A stretch of DNA of 64,000 nt from Garcia nutans (taxonomy: Eukaryota; Streptophyta; Magnoliopsida; Malpighiales; Euphorbiaceae), in assembly GCA_947685225.1 (NCBI GenBank), contig CANTUV010000062.1, positions 19,240,501 to 19,304,500 of the forward strand. The letters are read 5' to 3'. The translations under genes and the position numbers were made by a program. Below the pieces are notes generated by a model. The model was not told the origin of the DNA and searched no databases. It was given only the letters and a program-made list of their open reading frames with translations. How positions within the stretch are numbered: position 1 is the first letter of the stretch; each line of letters begins with the position of its first letter. Below are positions 23,216-35,011 of this stretch, piece by piece.

Positions 23216-25888
23216 GGTCCAGTATGCATAGGTACAGAACCTAGAATGTCTTCTAAGTCCAGAACTTAGTTGGGGTCCAGAACCCAAATATCTGTAGGTC
23301 CAGAACCTAGAATCTCTTCTATGTCCAGAACTTAGTTCGGGTCCAAAACCTAAATTACACATAGGTCCAGAACCTAGAATCTCTTATAAGTCCAGAACAT
23401 AGATCGGGTTCAGAACCCAAATTATCCTTAGGTACAGAACCTAGAATGTCTTCTAAGTCCAGAACTTAGTTGGGGTCCAGAACCCAAATTATCTTTAGGT
23501 CCAGAACCTAGAATCTCTTCTATGTCCAGAACATAGTTCGGGTCCAGAACCTAAATTACACATAGGTCCAGAACCTAGAATCTCTTATAAGTCCAGAACA
23601 TAGCTCGGGTTCAGAACCCAAATTATCCTTAGGTACAGAACCTAGAATATCTTCTAAGTCCGGAACATAGCTCTGGTCCAGAACCCAAATTATCCTTAGG
23701 TCCAGAACCTAAATTCTCTTCTCAGTCCAGAACATAGCTCGGGTCCAGAACCGAAAGTATCCTTAGGTCTAGAACCTAGAATATCTTCTAAGTCCAGAAC
23801 TTAGCTCTGGTCTAGATCCCAAATTATCCTTAGGTCCAGAACGTAAAATCTCTTCTATGTCCAGAACTTAGCTCGGGTCCATAACCTAAATTACCCTTAG
23901 GTCCAGAACCAAGAATCTCTTCTAAGTCTAGAACTTAGCTCGGGTCCAAAACCCAAATTTTCCTTAGGTCCAGAACCTAAAATCTCTTCTAAGTCTAGAA
24001 CTTAGCTCGGGTCCAGAACCCAAATTATCCTTAGGTCCAGAGCCTAGAATCTCTTGTAAGTCCAAAACTTAGCTTGGGTCCAGTACGCATAGGTACAAAA
24101 CCTAGAATGTCTTCTAAGTCCAGAACTTAGTTGGGGTCCAGAACCCAAATTATCTTTAGGTCTAGAACCTAGAATCTCTTCTATGTCCAGAACTTAGTTC
24201 GGGTCCAGAACCTAAATTACCCTTAGGTCCAGAACTTAGAATCTCTTATAAGTCTAGAACATAGCTCGGGTCCAGAACCCAAATTATCCTTAGGTCCAGA
24301 ACCTAGAATATCTTCTGAGTTCGGAACTTAGTTGTTGTCCAGAATCAAAATTATCCTTAGGTCCATAACCTAAATTCTCTTCTAAGTCCAGAACATAGCT
24401 CGGGTCCAAAACCCAAATTATCCTTAGGTCTAGAAACTAGAATATCTTCTATGTCCGAAACTTAGCTCTGGTCCAGAACCCAAATTATCCTTAGGTCCAG
24501 AACCTAAAATCTCTTCTAAGTCCAGAACTTAGCTTGGGTCCAAAACCCAAATTATCCTTAGGTCCAGAACCTAGAATCTCTTCTAAGTCCAGAACTTAGC
24601 TCGGGTCCAGAACCCAAATTACCCTTGGGTCCAGAACCTAGAATCTCTTCTAAGTCTAGAACTTAGCTCGGGTCCAGAACCCAAATTTTCCTTAGGTCCA
24701 GAACCTAAAATCTCTTCTAAGTCCAGAACTTAGCTCGGGTGCAGAACCCAAATTATCCATAGGTCCAGAACCTAGAATCTCCTCTAAGTCCAGAACATAG
24801 CTCGGGTCCAGAACCCAAATTACCCTTAGGTTGAAAACCTAGAATCTCTTCTAAGTCCAGAACTTAGCTCGGGTCCAGAACCCAAATTTTCCTTAGGTCC
24901 ATAACCTAAAATTTCTTCTAAGTCCAGAACTTAACTCGGGTCCAGAACCCAAATTATCTTAGGTACAGAACCTAAATTCTCTTCTAAGTCCAGAACATAG
25001 CTCGGGTCCAGAACCAAAATTATCCTTAGTTCTAGAACCTAGAATATCTTCTAAGTCCGGAAGTTTGCTCTGGTCCAGAACCCAAATTAACCTTAGGTCC
25101 ATAACCTAAACTCTCTTCTAAGTCCAGAACTTAGCTTGGGTACAGAACCCAAAGTATCCATAGGTCTAGAACCTAGAATCTGTTCTGAGTCCAGAACTTA
25201 GCTCGGGTCCAGAACCCAAATTATCCTTAGGTCCAGAACCTAGAATCTCCTCTAAGTCCTGAACTTTGCTCAGGACCAGAACCCAAATTACCCTTAGGTC
25301 TAGAACCTAGAATCACTTCTAAGTCCAGAACTTAGCTCAGGTCCATAACCCAAATTACCCTTAGGTCCATAACCTAAAATCTCTTCTAAGTCCAGAACTT
25401 ATCTCGGGTCCAGAACCCAAATTTTCCTTAGGTTCAGAACCTAAAATTTCTTCTAAGTCTAGAACTTAGTTCCGGTCCAGAACCCAAATTATCCTTTGGT
25501 TCAGAACCTAGAATCTCCTCTAAGTCCAGAACTTAGCTCGGGTCCAGAACCCAAATTACCCTTAGGTCCAGAACCTAGAATCTCTTCTAAGTCCAGAACT
25601 TAGCTCGGGTCCAGAACCCAAATTTTCCTTAGGTCCAGAACCTAAAATCTCTTCTAAGTCCAGAACTTAGCTCGGGTACAGAACGCAAAGTATCCATAGG
25701 TCTAGAACCTAGAATCTCTTCTATGTCCAGAACTTAGCTTGGGTCCAGAACCCAAATTATTCTTAGGTCCAGAACCTAGAATCTCCTCTAAGTCCAGAAC
25801 TTTGCTCGGGACCAGAACCCAAATTACCCTTAGGTCTAGAACCTAGAATGACTTCTAAGTCCAGAACTTACCTCGGGTCCAGAACCCA
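23216..25888 (+). repeat. Satellite array block 2 (67-bp unit, about 40 copies)
   Basis: Continues block 1 in the same orientation once the solo LTR and one TSD are removed. It has a variant short unit (GTCCAGTATGCATAGG) at 23217 that recurs at about 24080, showing block duplication within the array. It ends at the ACCCA target site of the next insertion. Confidence 0.95.
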
Positions 25889-26175
25889 TGTAACACCCCC
25901 ATACTCTATATAAGTACTATACATATACCAAGTATACATACAATACGTATATAAAGTATAAGAATGTCACTTTTCGTTTCCAATTAAAAACCTTTATCCA
26001 AGTTTAAGCAATATTGCATTAATTTAAAGAGCATTTACAAAAATCATTATTCTTATAAAAAATACAACATAATTAAAGTCACACATGTATGCATCACCTT
26101 CTAGTTGGTCTCGAGACACTCTTACCCTTCTCGTGGCATAACAGCTGGACTTCCAGATCAACCACATAACCACCT

Positions 26176-26211
26176 GCGCGATTACACCACCGCGCTAAGC
26201 CCGAGAGCTTA
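26176..26211 (-). other. Two-hairpin module in the 3' LTR of the gene-less element
   Basis: Minus strand: TAAGC pairs with GCTTA (26211-26196), then GCGCGGT pairs with ATCGCGC (26195-26176), including one G-T wobble where the solo LTR has A-T. The other LTR's copy is 32545-32580, and the only LTR-LTR difference I found is in the last base of this stem. Confidence 0.72.
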
Positions 26212-27494
26212 GTAATACAAATAAATATAAAATATATATACTTTACATAAAGATCATACCTTATACTTTTAGCATCATGTTTTATTGTTTTCTTACCCTG
26301 TTTTCCTTTCTCAAAGCATTCTTCATATATTCCCACTGATCTCATAAATCATACACATATTTACATAGAACATTCGCAAAACTATACTTACCATTTCTAT
26401 CTCATATACAGATACATATACATCATTTTAACAAATCACTATTCAATGATCTATCCAAACCTTCATGAGAACAATTCTCGCAAATTCCACATTCATAAAC
26501 ATTTTACACATCATACTATATTCTCATAAACTCATATCTCAACAAAACTCCTCAAGCCATATTCATTTTCAATATATCATTACACACATTACCAAATCAT
26601 ACTTCATAACATTATTTTATTCACAAATTTATCAATCATGAAACGCACTTCCAACAAAAGCAACCATAGATCTCATTACTCATTTAGTTCAACATTTGGA
26701 TATCACATTAACAACAAAGACAAACTCGGGCCCAAACAAAACACTAACATGCCATTCCATTATCAGAGTTAATGCTTTGGTTTAATCATCACATTTATCA
26801 TTATCCCAACTAGGCTTCAAGGATTTAGGTTCAACCAAGCTTCAAGGGGAACAAAGCATGCTAAGTATCAACCCAACTTGGCTTCAAGAACCAATCCAAC
26901 CTAGCTTCAAGGGTTGTAACATCTCAATTAGGCTTCAAGGATTTGACCCAACCAAGCTTCAAGGGGAGTAAAACATGTTAAACTTCAACCCAACTTGGCT
27001 TCAAGGATCAAGTCCAACCTAACTTCAAGAGTTTGTTACTCATATTAGGCATGCCACCAATAACAAACTCTGAAAATGGAATAACACATTAGCTATACAA
27101 TTCATTTATCAATTTCATTCTCAATTGAATTATCATAACTAATAACAATGGCTTCACATGTCATTTGAATCATCATAGCCAATAACAATGGCTTCACATG
27201 TCATTTGAATTATCATTGCCAATCACAATGGCCTCATATCTCAATTTATGTTATAACCTTTCATTATTCGAGTATACATAATCAATTACCCCATCATATC
27301 ACTCACATTATACATATCGCATCATTAGTATCACATTTCAAATACATTATTCATATAACACATCACCATTCACAAGACTTACAATGCATAGTACATAACC
27401 TTGTTCATATAATATCATATGCATTATCAAATGTAAGTTCAATTCCAATCATTTAAGAAGAACAAAAACCAAACACAGTAACCAACACACCCAA

Positions 27495-27730
27495 GGGACA
27501 CGGCCAAGCTTGTGGCCATGTCTCTCAATCCAACACTTCAGTAGCAAACACGGGCACAGGACACGGCCAAGCTTGTGGCCGTGTCTCTCAAAACAAATTG
27601 GCAGTGACCAACACTGGCATAGAACACGGCCGTGTCTCCTCAAAATCCACCCAACACGGCCAAAATTCCCTTGACTTGGCCGTGTCTCTCATGAATTGGC
27701 CGTGTCTCTCCTTGCTTTTGGCCGTGTCAC
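27495..27730. repeat. GC-rich dyad cluster in the 3' LTR of the gene-less element
   Basis: Two dyads GACACGGCCAAGCTTGTGGCC... with GGCC(G/A)TGTC arms (27497-27523, 27559-27585), then ACACGGCCGTGT (about 27624-27635) and further arms up to 27727. The second copy is in the other LTR at 33864-34099. Confidence 0.9.
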
Positions 27731-28570
27731 TCATGGATTGAAACCCTAACATACACAAGTCTCCTCTAATTGCACTCAAACTCATCATACACAAAATAGC
27801 ATGGTTCAAATGAATGGAATCAATGTTCTAAACACAAATTCTACATGTTTATCACAATATTCACCTTATTAAAACACATCCACAAAACATTTAAACACAT
27901 ACTATCTCAAAACCCTAAAACCAACATCCTTCTCCATCTTCCAAAATCAACATCCACCACTTTCAACAACACCACCTATTTAAACTCTTAACTTAAAACC
28001 AAATTTAAAACTTGAAAACACATTACAAACACATCTCATCATCAAATCAACAAACCCTCATTAACTTCAAATACCACTTCAAAAGAATAAAAGAAATCAA
28101 AGAAAAGAACTTACCTTAGTTATAAACTTCTTGAATCATCACTTGATCACTTAATCTTCCTTCAATTTGAGCTTAACTCTTCAAGATCTTCTCTTTGTCT
28201 CTTGCTTTCCTTTGTCTATGGAGGAGCCAGCCAACAATGGAGAAGAAGAAATCATGAAGAAAACAAAGTCAATTCTTCTTTAAATCTCCACCAAGAGTTT
28301 TTAACCAAACAATTACCTATATACCCTTATCCATTTAACTAACCTCTTGTCTCTTATATGCCCATATAAGTAATTTCACCTATCACAAATGAAAATATCT
28401 TCTTGCATTGACTCTCCCTTGACCAACTTATATGTTATATATATTATCATATAAACAACATATACATTTCTCTCTAAACCCTCTTTTCTCCCAAAACACA
28501 TATACATAAGCATTCACTTTCCAATTCCTTTTTTTCTTTCAAATCAACATATACATTCAATCCCATTTAA

Positions 28571-28608
<38 letters not shown>

Positions 28609-28642
28609 TCAAAACTTCTAGGGCATATATGGGGATATTACA

Positions 28643-31600
28643 ATTCTCTCCCCCTTAAATAATTTCGTCCTCGAAATTATCCAGCACCACAACAACCCAT
28701 TTAAAACAAATCACCATTTTAATTTTCATATGAAAACAATCGTATTCTTACACTATAATTTCATCAAATCTCATAACTTCTACTCTCCCCCTTAGAGATA
28801 CTCATCTTCTCTGAAATTCATAATTCATCATTGTATAGGTATATATATATATCTTTGCATCTTATTACTTTCTCAACAAAGCAATCAAGATAACTCATAA
28901 CATCTCTAATGACCTTTATCTTTGTACTAGAGTCAGATTATCACTTTATCTCTTTAGAGATATTTCCTTAACTTTAACCTCAAAAATCATTAATTAATAT
29001 CTTAGCATTGTTTATTCCATTCTTACAATCACTTTCAAAATAAACATTTACCAAACCTCAATGGATAACAATATCCTTACTTTCTTTAGCTTGCTTCTCA
29101 CGTAATATAATTATTAGTACAATACCTTTAAACTTACTTAACAGATAAACAACATTTCCCTTTTTCTCATCATGAACAAATGATATAATTCAATTTATTT
29201 ATGTTTATTCATAGGCCAGAATATTACATCATACATATTACTATTTAAATTTTACACTCCCAGTACAACTGTACGTATCAAATCTCAATATTGACTCGCA
29301 ACTTTAGCGAAATCCAGATCAATCGATCTATCTATCACAATATACTAACATTTAAACCTTATTCGATTCAATCTAACAGTTAACTTATCGAAATTTATCA
29401 TTGGATTTCACACAATATATATATATATAACCTAATTTCATTAGGTCAAATTTATATTCACATTCTAATCTTTTAATATTCATAAATTCAATCAATAAGA
29501 ATCATGCTTATAAATATACATTTCATTATTTCAATAATTATATTATCATTTCTCATACTCATTCAAAGTTTATCAGTATAGCCAACCACTATGGCTTCAT
29601 AAACGAACTTTTCCCCAACCAGATCGGTAGTCCAAGTTCGGTTGCCCAACACAATGGGTCCGCATGGTTCTGCAGGAGGCAGACAAGTCCGTTCATTTAT
29701 CTTTTCACAATTCATTTCTCATAATCAATTAAGCATTCTACCTCAATTATAATTCATTTCCAACATCATTGCCAACAATCATGGTTTCTCATCACATCAA
29801 GATAGTATACACATATATCATCAATTATATTGAACATCTCATTATTCAATCATATCATCTAGACATGTTTCAATCATATCATTTCCTTTTATTATTTCTT
29901 CACTTCACATATTATTACTATATTTATATAATTATTTTTCTATCACATAATTCATAGCTGAAAACCTTATCACAATTCTCTTCCCTTGCGTTACCTCTCA
30001 TAATTATAATTAAATTTTTTTTTAAACATAGAAATTATAAGATATAACTTCACCAATCATATCTTTTAACCATGTTTCTGGAAATATAGTTATCAATCTC
30101 ACCAAAACTGTACTACAGTTATATCATCTCAGTTCTAAATCTGAAGATAATAAAACTAATCAACTAGTCACACTAACCAAATCATATTACCATAATATAT
30201 TAACAATCACGCCTGGGGTTTGTAAATCAATATTGTTCTTCTATTATTTGATTTCCAGCCTTTACGATTATAAGGCTAGATTGTATCACAAAAATTATAT
30301 ATATATATATATTCTCCAAACTTTTATTACACCAAGAGTTAACACATTTTAAATTTCATCTCAAAACAGTTTGCTTTTGATTATTTGATCATCATTAACC
30401 TAACTCATGTTCAATAATATTATCTTTAACATTTTCTACGCCAACTTTCAATCATATACAAATCTTACACAAGTTTTATTCATTACTCCATTTCCAATCC
30501 ATCTTTTCTAAAAATTTTTCAATACATTAGTCTTTTCTTACAATTTCTTATTATACACTTATACATAAAATTTTTCTACACACAAATACTTTGAGTTCCA
30601 AAACATCTTATGATCGCCTCATTTAGTTATTGCCATAACAATTCCACTGTTCAATATCACCCAAATCCATTCTCATTTTCTATTTCATCACATAATCTAT
30701 TCTACGAAAATTTAATCTCTATTAGATCCACTACTATATGCAATCTCATTTCTAATACCATTAAACATACAATGGTATAAAATAATAAACATATTATATA
30801 CACATATTCATAATGTGACTCTCTTCCCACCTTTCTTACATATATTCATTACATTCATGTCGAAAATTCCTTTTACATATCCTTTATTTATATACACATA
30901 ATTATGCAATTTATTAAATTTCTCTTTTGCATATAGTTTATACAAATTTAATATTTATCACTTTGCTTTGACTATTATCATTCTCATTCTTTTAACATAA
31001 CTTAAGTTATTCATTAACTTCAATAAATATATACACTCTACTTATAATATTATTTCACAAAGATCTTAATCACATTTCCAATGTGATATCTCTCTCACAT
31101 TTATCTTTAAATACCTTTAACATATCTTTCATATTCATTTTCATCCTTTCCAATCAAATTACTTAAAGTAACTCATTTTCATTTGCTCAATTCCTTTTCT
31201 TTTCTTTTATTTCAAACCAAATTTTCCTACTATCAATCTCATCCCCCAATTCTTAATACTTTCATGTGCACTACTATTCATTTCGTATATCTCATGTATT
31301 AAATACATTAAACTATCAATATCTAAATGATCTTTATCCACATTCCATTAAAACTATAGATTTTCAACTTACTAGTTTCCTTAAACTTCAATTTATTCAT
31401 CTCATTCTCTTAATATCAACTTTAAAACATATTATATGTATATACCACAAAGCAACATCAAAACATATATGTTTCACCATTACTAAGCTCATTCCAAAAC
31501 TCTAAATATCACATATTACCATCATTTACATGAGCTTTTACAATATTCAAACATATCACATTGCTAACATTGAAATCACCATGTTTGCATTAAAATAACA

Positions 31601-32257
31601 ATACAACAACACCAATATCTCTTTATACTTAACCAACATCATCTCTTTTTCCTTTTAAACAAAACCTTAACTTTTCATATCCACACCTTAAATTATCACA
31701 CTTAATCTATACCAATCAACTCATTCAATAATTCACCGTACTATTTTCATTTAAATAATATATCTTTCCATATTACCCATCCAACAATATTTCCTCTTTC
31801 TAGAAATCCAAACATAAAGTTTATTAGAAAGAGGTTCAAATAGTAGAGGAAAGATTACATACTTTAATCTTAATTTTGTTTTTAACTCATTTCCAACTTT
31901 ATTCTTCTAGCCATTTCTTTATATGTCAAACACATGTCAATAATCAAACTTTTTACTTATAAATTCCATATCATTCTTTTATATTGCAATCACCTTTCAA
32001 TTATCAACATTTCAAAATTTGCTTTCATATAAAACCTCATTTACGCACTATCATCTATCTTATGTAATTCAGATACATCACAAATCACATAATGCCACGT
32101 TCGAGACCAACCTAGATGTGAATGCATATGCATGTATCACCAATTGCATTTCAAAACTCTTCCTTTTTAATTCTATTTAAACTCTTCAAAAAATTTTTTT
32201 TTTTTTAATTTCACTTAGGCCGAGAATCTCGAACCTAAGCTCTGATACCAAAATAAT
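28643..32257 (-). other. Internal region of the gene-less element
   Basis: 3.6 kb, strongly AT-rich. I looked for Gag, protease, RT, RNase H, integrase and chromodomain motifs on both strands and saw none, not even decayed ones. A patch with higher GC (29580-29700) and short AT microsatellites (29420-29430, 30298-30312) are the only landmarks. The AAGGGGGAGAG polypurine tract is at 28656-28646, next to the 3' LTR, preceded by 'ggacgaaatta', also present before the 3' LTR of the Tekay element (62671-62685 region). Confidence 0.8.
32239..32250 (-). other. Primer-binding site, initiator tRNA-Met type
   Basis: TGGTATCAGAGC on the minus strand, seven bases inside the 5' LTR end, the standard plant chromovirus PBS. 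Confidence 0.92.
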
Positions 32258-34939
32258 TGTAACACCCCCATACTCTATATAAGTACTATACATATACCAA
32301 GTATACATACAATACGTATATAAAGTATAAGAATGTCACTTTTCGTTTCCAATTAAAAACCTTTATCCAAGTTTAAGCAATATTGCATTAATTTAAAGAG
32401 CATTTACAAAAATCATTATTCTTATAAAAAATACAACATAATTAAAGTCACACATGTATGCATCACCTTCTAGTTGGTCTCGAGACACTCTTACCCTTCT
32501 CGTGGCATAACAGCTGGACTTCCAGATCAACCACATAACCACCTACGCGATTACACCACCGCGCTAAGCCCGAGAGCTTAGTAATACAAATAAATATAAA
32601 ATATATATACTTTACATAAAGATCATACCTTATACTTTTAGCATCATGTTTTATTGTTTTCTTACCCTGTTTTCCTTTCTCAAAGCATTCTTCATATATT
32701 CCCACTGATCTCATAAATCATACACATATTTACATAGAACATTCGCAAAACTATACTTACCATTTCTATCTCATATACAGATACATATACATCATTTTAA
32801 CAAATCACTATTCAATGATCTATCCAAACCTTCATGAGAACAATTCTCGCAAATTCCACATTCATAAACATTTTACACATCATACTATATTCTCATAAAC
32901 TCATATCTCAACAAAACTCCTCAAGCCATATTCATTTTCAATATATCATTACACACATTACCAAATCATACTTCATAACATTATTTTATTCACAAATTTA
33001 TCAATCATGAAACGCACTTCCAACAAAAGCAACCATAGATCTCATTACTCATTTAGTTCAACATTTGGATATCACATTAACAACAAAGACAAACTCGGGC
33101 CCAAACAAAACACTAACATGCCATTCCATTATCAGAGTTAATGCTTTGGTTTAATCATCACATTTATCATTATCCCAACTAGGCTTCAAGGATTTAGGTT
33201 CAACCAAGCTTCAAGGGGAACAAAGCATGCTAAGTATCAACCCAACTTGGCTTCAAGAACCAATCCAACCTAGCTTCAAGGGTTGTAACATCTCAATTAG
33301 GCTTCAAGGATTTGACCCAACCAAGCTTCAAGGGGAGTAAAACATGTTAAACTTCAACCCAACTTGGCTTCAAGGATCAAGTCCAACCTAACTTCAAGAG
33401 TTTGTTACTCATATTAGGCATGCCACCAATAACAAACTCTGAAAATGGAATAACACATTAGCTATACAATTCATTTATCAATTTCATTCTCAATTGAATT
33501 ATCATAACTAATAACAATGGCTTCACATGTCATTTGAATCATCATAGCCAATAACAATGGCTTCACATGTCATTTGAATTATCATTGCCAATCACAATGG
33601 CCTCATATCTCAATTTATGTTATAACCTTTCATTATTCGAGTATACATAATCAATTACCCCATCATATCACTCACATTATACATATCGCATCATTAGTAT
33701 CACATTTCAAATACATTATTCATATAACACATCACCATTCACAAGACTTACAATGCATAGTACATAACCTTGTTCATATAATATCATATGCATTATCAAA
33801 TGTAAGTTCAATTCCAATCATTTAAGAAGAACAAAAACCAAACACAGTAACCAACACACCCAAGGGACACGGCCAAGCTTGTGGCCATGTCTCTCAATCC
33901 AACACTTCAGTAGCAAACACGGGCACAGGACACGGCCAAGCTTGTGGCCGTGTCTCTCAAAACAAATTGGCAGTGACCAACACTGGCATAGAACACGGCC
34001 GTGTCTCCTCAAAATCCACCCAACACGGCCAAAATTCCCTTGACTTGGCCGTGTCTCTCATGAATTGGCCGTGTCTCTCCTTGCTTTTGGCCGTGTCACT
34101 CATGGATTGAAACCCTAACATACACAAGTCTCCTCTAATTGCACTCAAACTCATCATACACAAAATAGCATGGTTCAAATGAATGGAATCAATGTTCTAA
34201 ACACAAATTCTACATGTTTATCACAATATTCACCTTATTAAAACACATCCACAAAACATTTAAACACATACTATCTCAAAACCCTAAAACCAACATCCTT
34301 CTCCATCTTCCAAAATCAACATCCACCACTTTCAACAACACCACCTATTTAAACTCTTAACTTAAAACCAAATTTAAAACTTGAAAACACATTACAAACA
34401 CATCTCATCATCAAATCAACAAACCCTCATTAACTTCAAATACCACTTCAAAAGAATAAAAGAAATCAAAGAAAAGAACTTACCTTAGTTATAAACTTCT
34501 TGAATCATCACTTGATCACTTAATCTTCCTTCAATTTGAGCTTAACTCTTCAAGATCTTCTCTTTGTCTCTTGCTTTCCTTTGTCTATGGAGGAGCCAGC
34601 CAACAATGGAGAAGAAGAAATCATGAAGAAAACAAAGTCAATTCTTCTTTAAATCTCCACCAAGAGTTTTTAACCAAACAATTACCTATATACCCTTATC
34701 CATTTAACTAACCTCTTGTCTCTTATATGCCCATATAAGTAATTTCACCTATCACAAATGAAAATATCTTCTTGCATTGACTCTCCCTTGACCAACTTAT
34801 ATGTTATATATATTATCATATAAACAACATATACATTTCTCTCTAAACCCTCTTTTCTCCCAAAACACATATACATAAGCATTCACTTTCCAATTCCTTT
34901 TTTTCTTTCAAATCAACATATACATTCAATCCCATTTAA

Positions 34940-34977
<38 letters not shown>

Positions 34978-35011
34978 TCAAAACTTCTAGGGCATATATG
35001 GGGATATTACA
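32258..35011 (-). repeat. 5' LTR of the gene-less element
   Basis: 2754 bp, aligned without gaps to 25889-28642 wherever I compared them. It carries the same AAC tract, splice-donor-like site (34483), dyad cluster (33864-34099), tandem repeats and hairpin module (32545-32580). Confidence 0.93.

Larger units (their letters stand above)
20835..23220 (+). mobile_element. Solo LTR of a chromovirus-type family with TSD GGTCC
   Basis: LTR 20840-23215 (2376 bp), flanked by GGTCC at 20835-20839 and 23216-23220. It begins TATAATATCCTCATATATGC, where related LTRs have TG as the first two bases, and ends GGGGTGTTACA. It matches the LTR of the 56453-64000 element along its length: a (GTT)n tract near the start, a dyad cluster (21705-21852), CTTGAAGC tandem repeats (22320-22490) and a two-hairpin module (22757-22793). 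No internal region is present, so it formed by LTR-LTR recombination. Confidence 0.92.
25889..28642 (-). repeat. 3' LTR of the gene-less element
   Basis: 2754 bp. Minus-strand order: TGTAATATCCCCATATATGC start, an AAC/GTT tract (plus-strand 28578-28613), a splice-donor-like GTAAGT (28114), a dyad cluster (27730-27495), CTTGAAGC-type repeats (27040-26800), the two-hairpin module (26211-26176), and the end at 25889. Short open frames inside (for example 26094-26345) recur in the other LTR and are not credible genes. Confidence 0.93.

Noticed and set aside
26094..26345. 83-codon frame present twice (also 32463-32714), apparently conserved
   Set aside because: It lies inside the duplicated LTRs of one element, so the identity reflects recent LTR duplication, not protein conservation.
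28643..32257. Host gene captured by the gene-less element
   Set aside because: No coding frame above background, no exon-intron pattern and no recognised domain on either strand.
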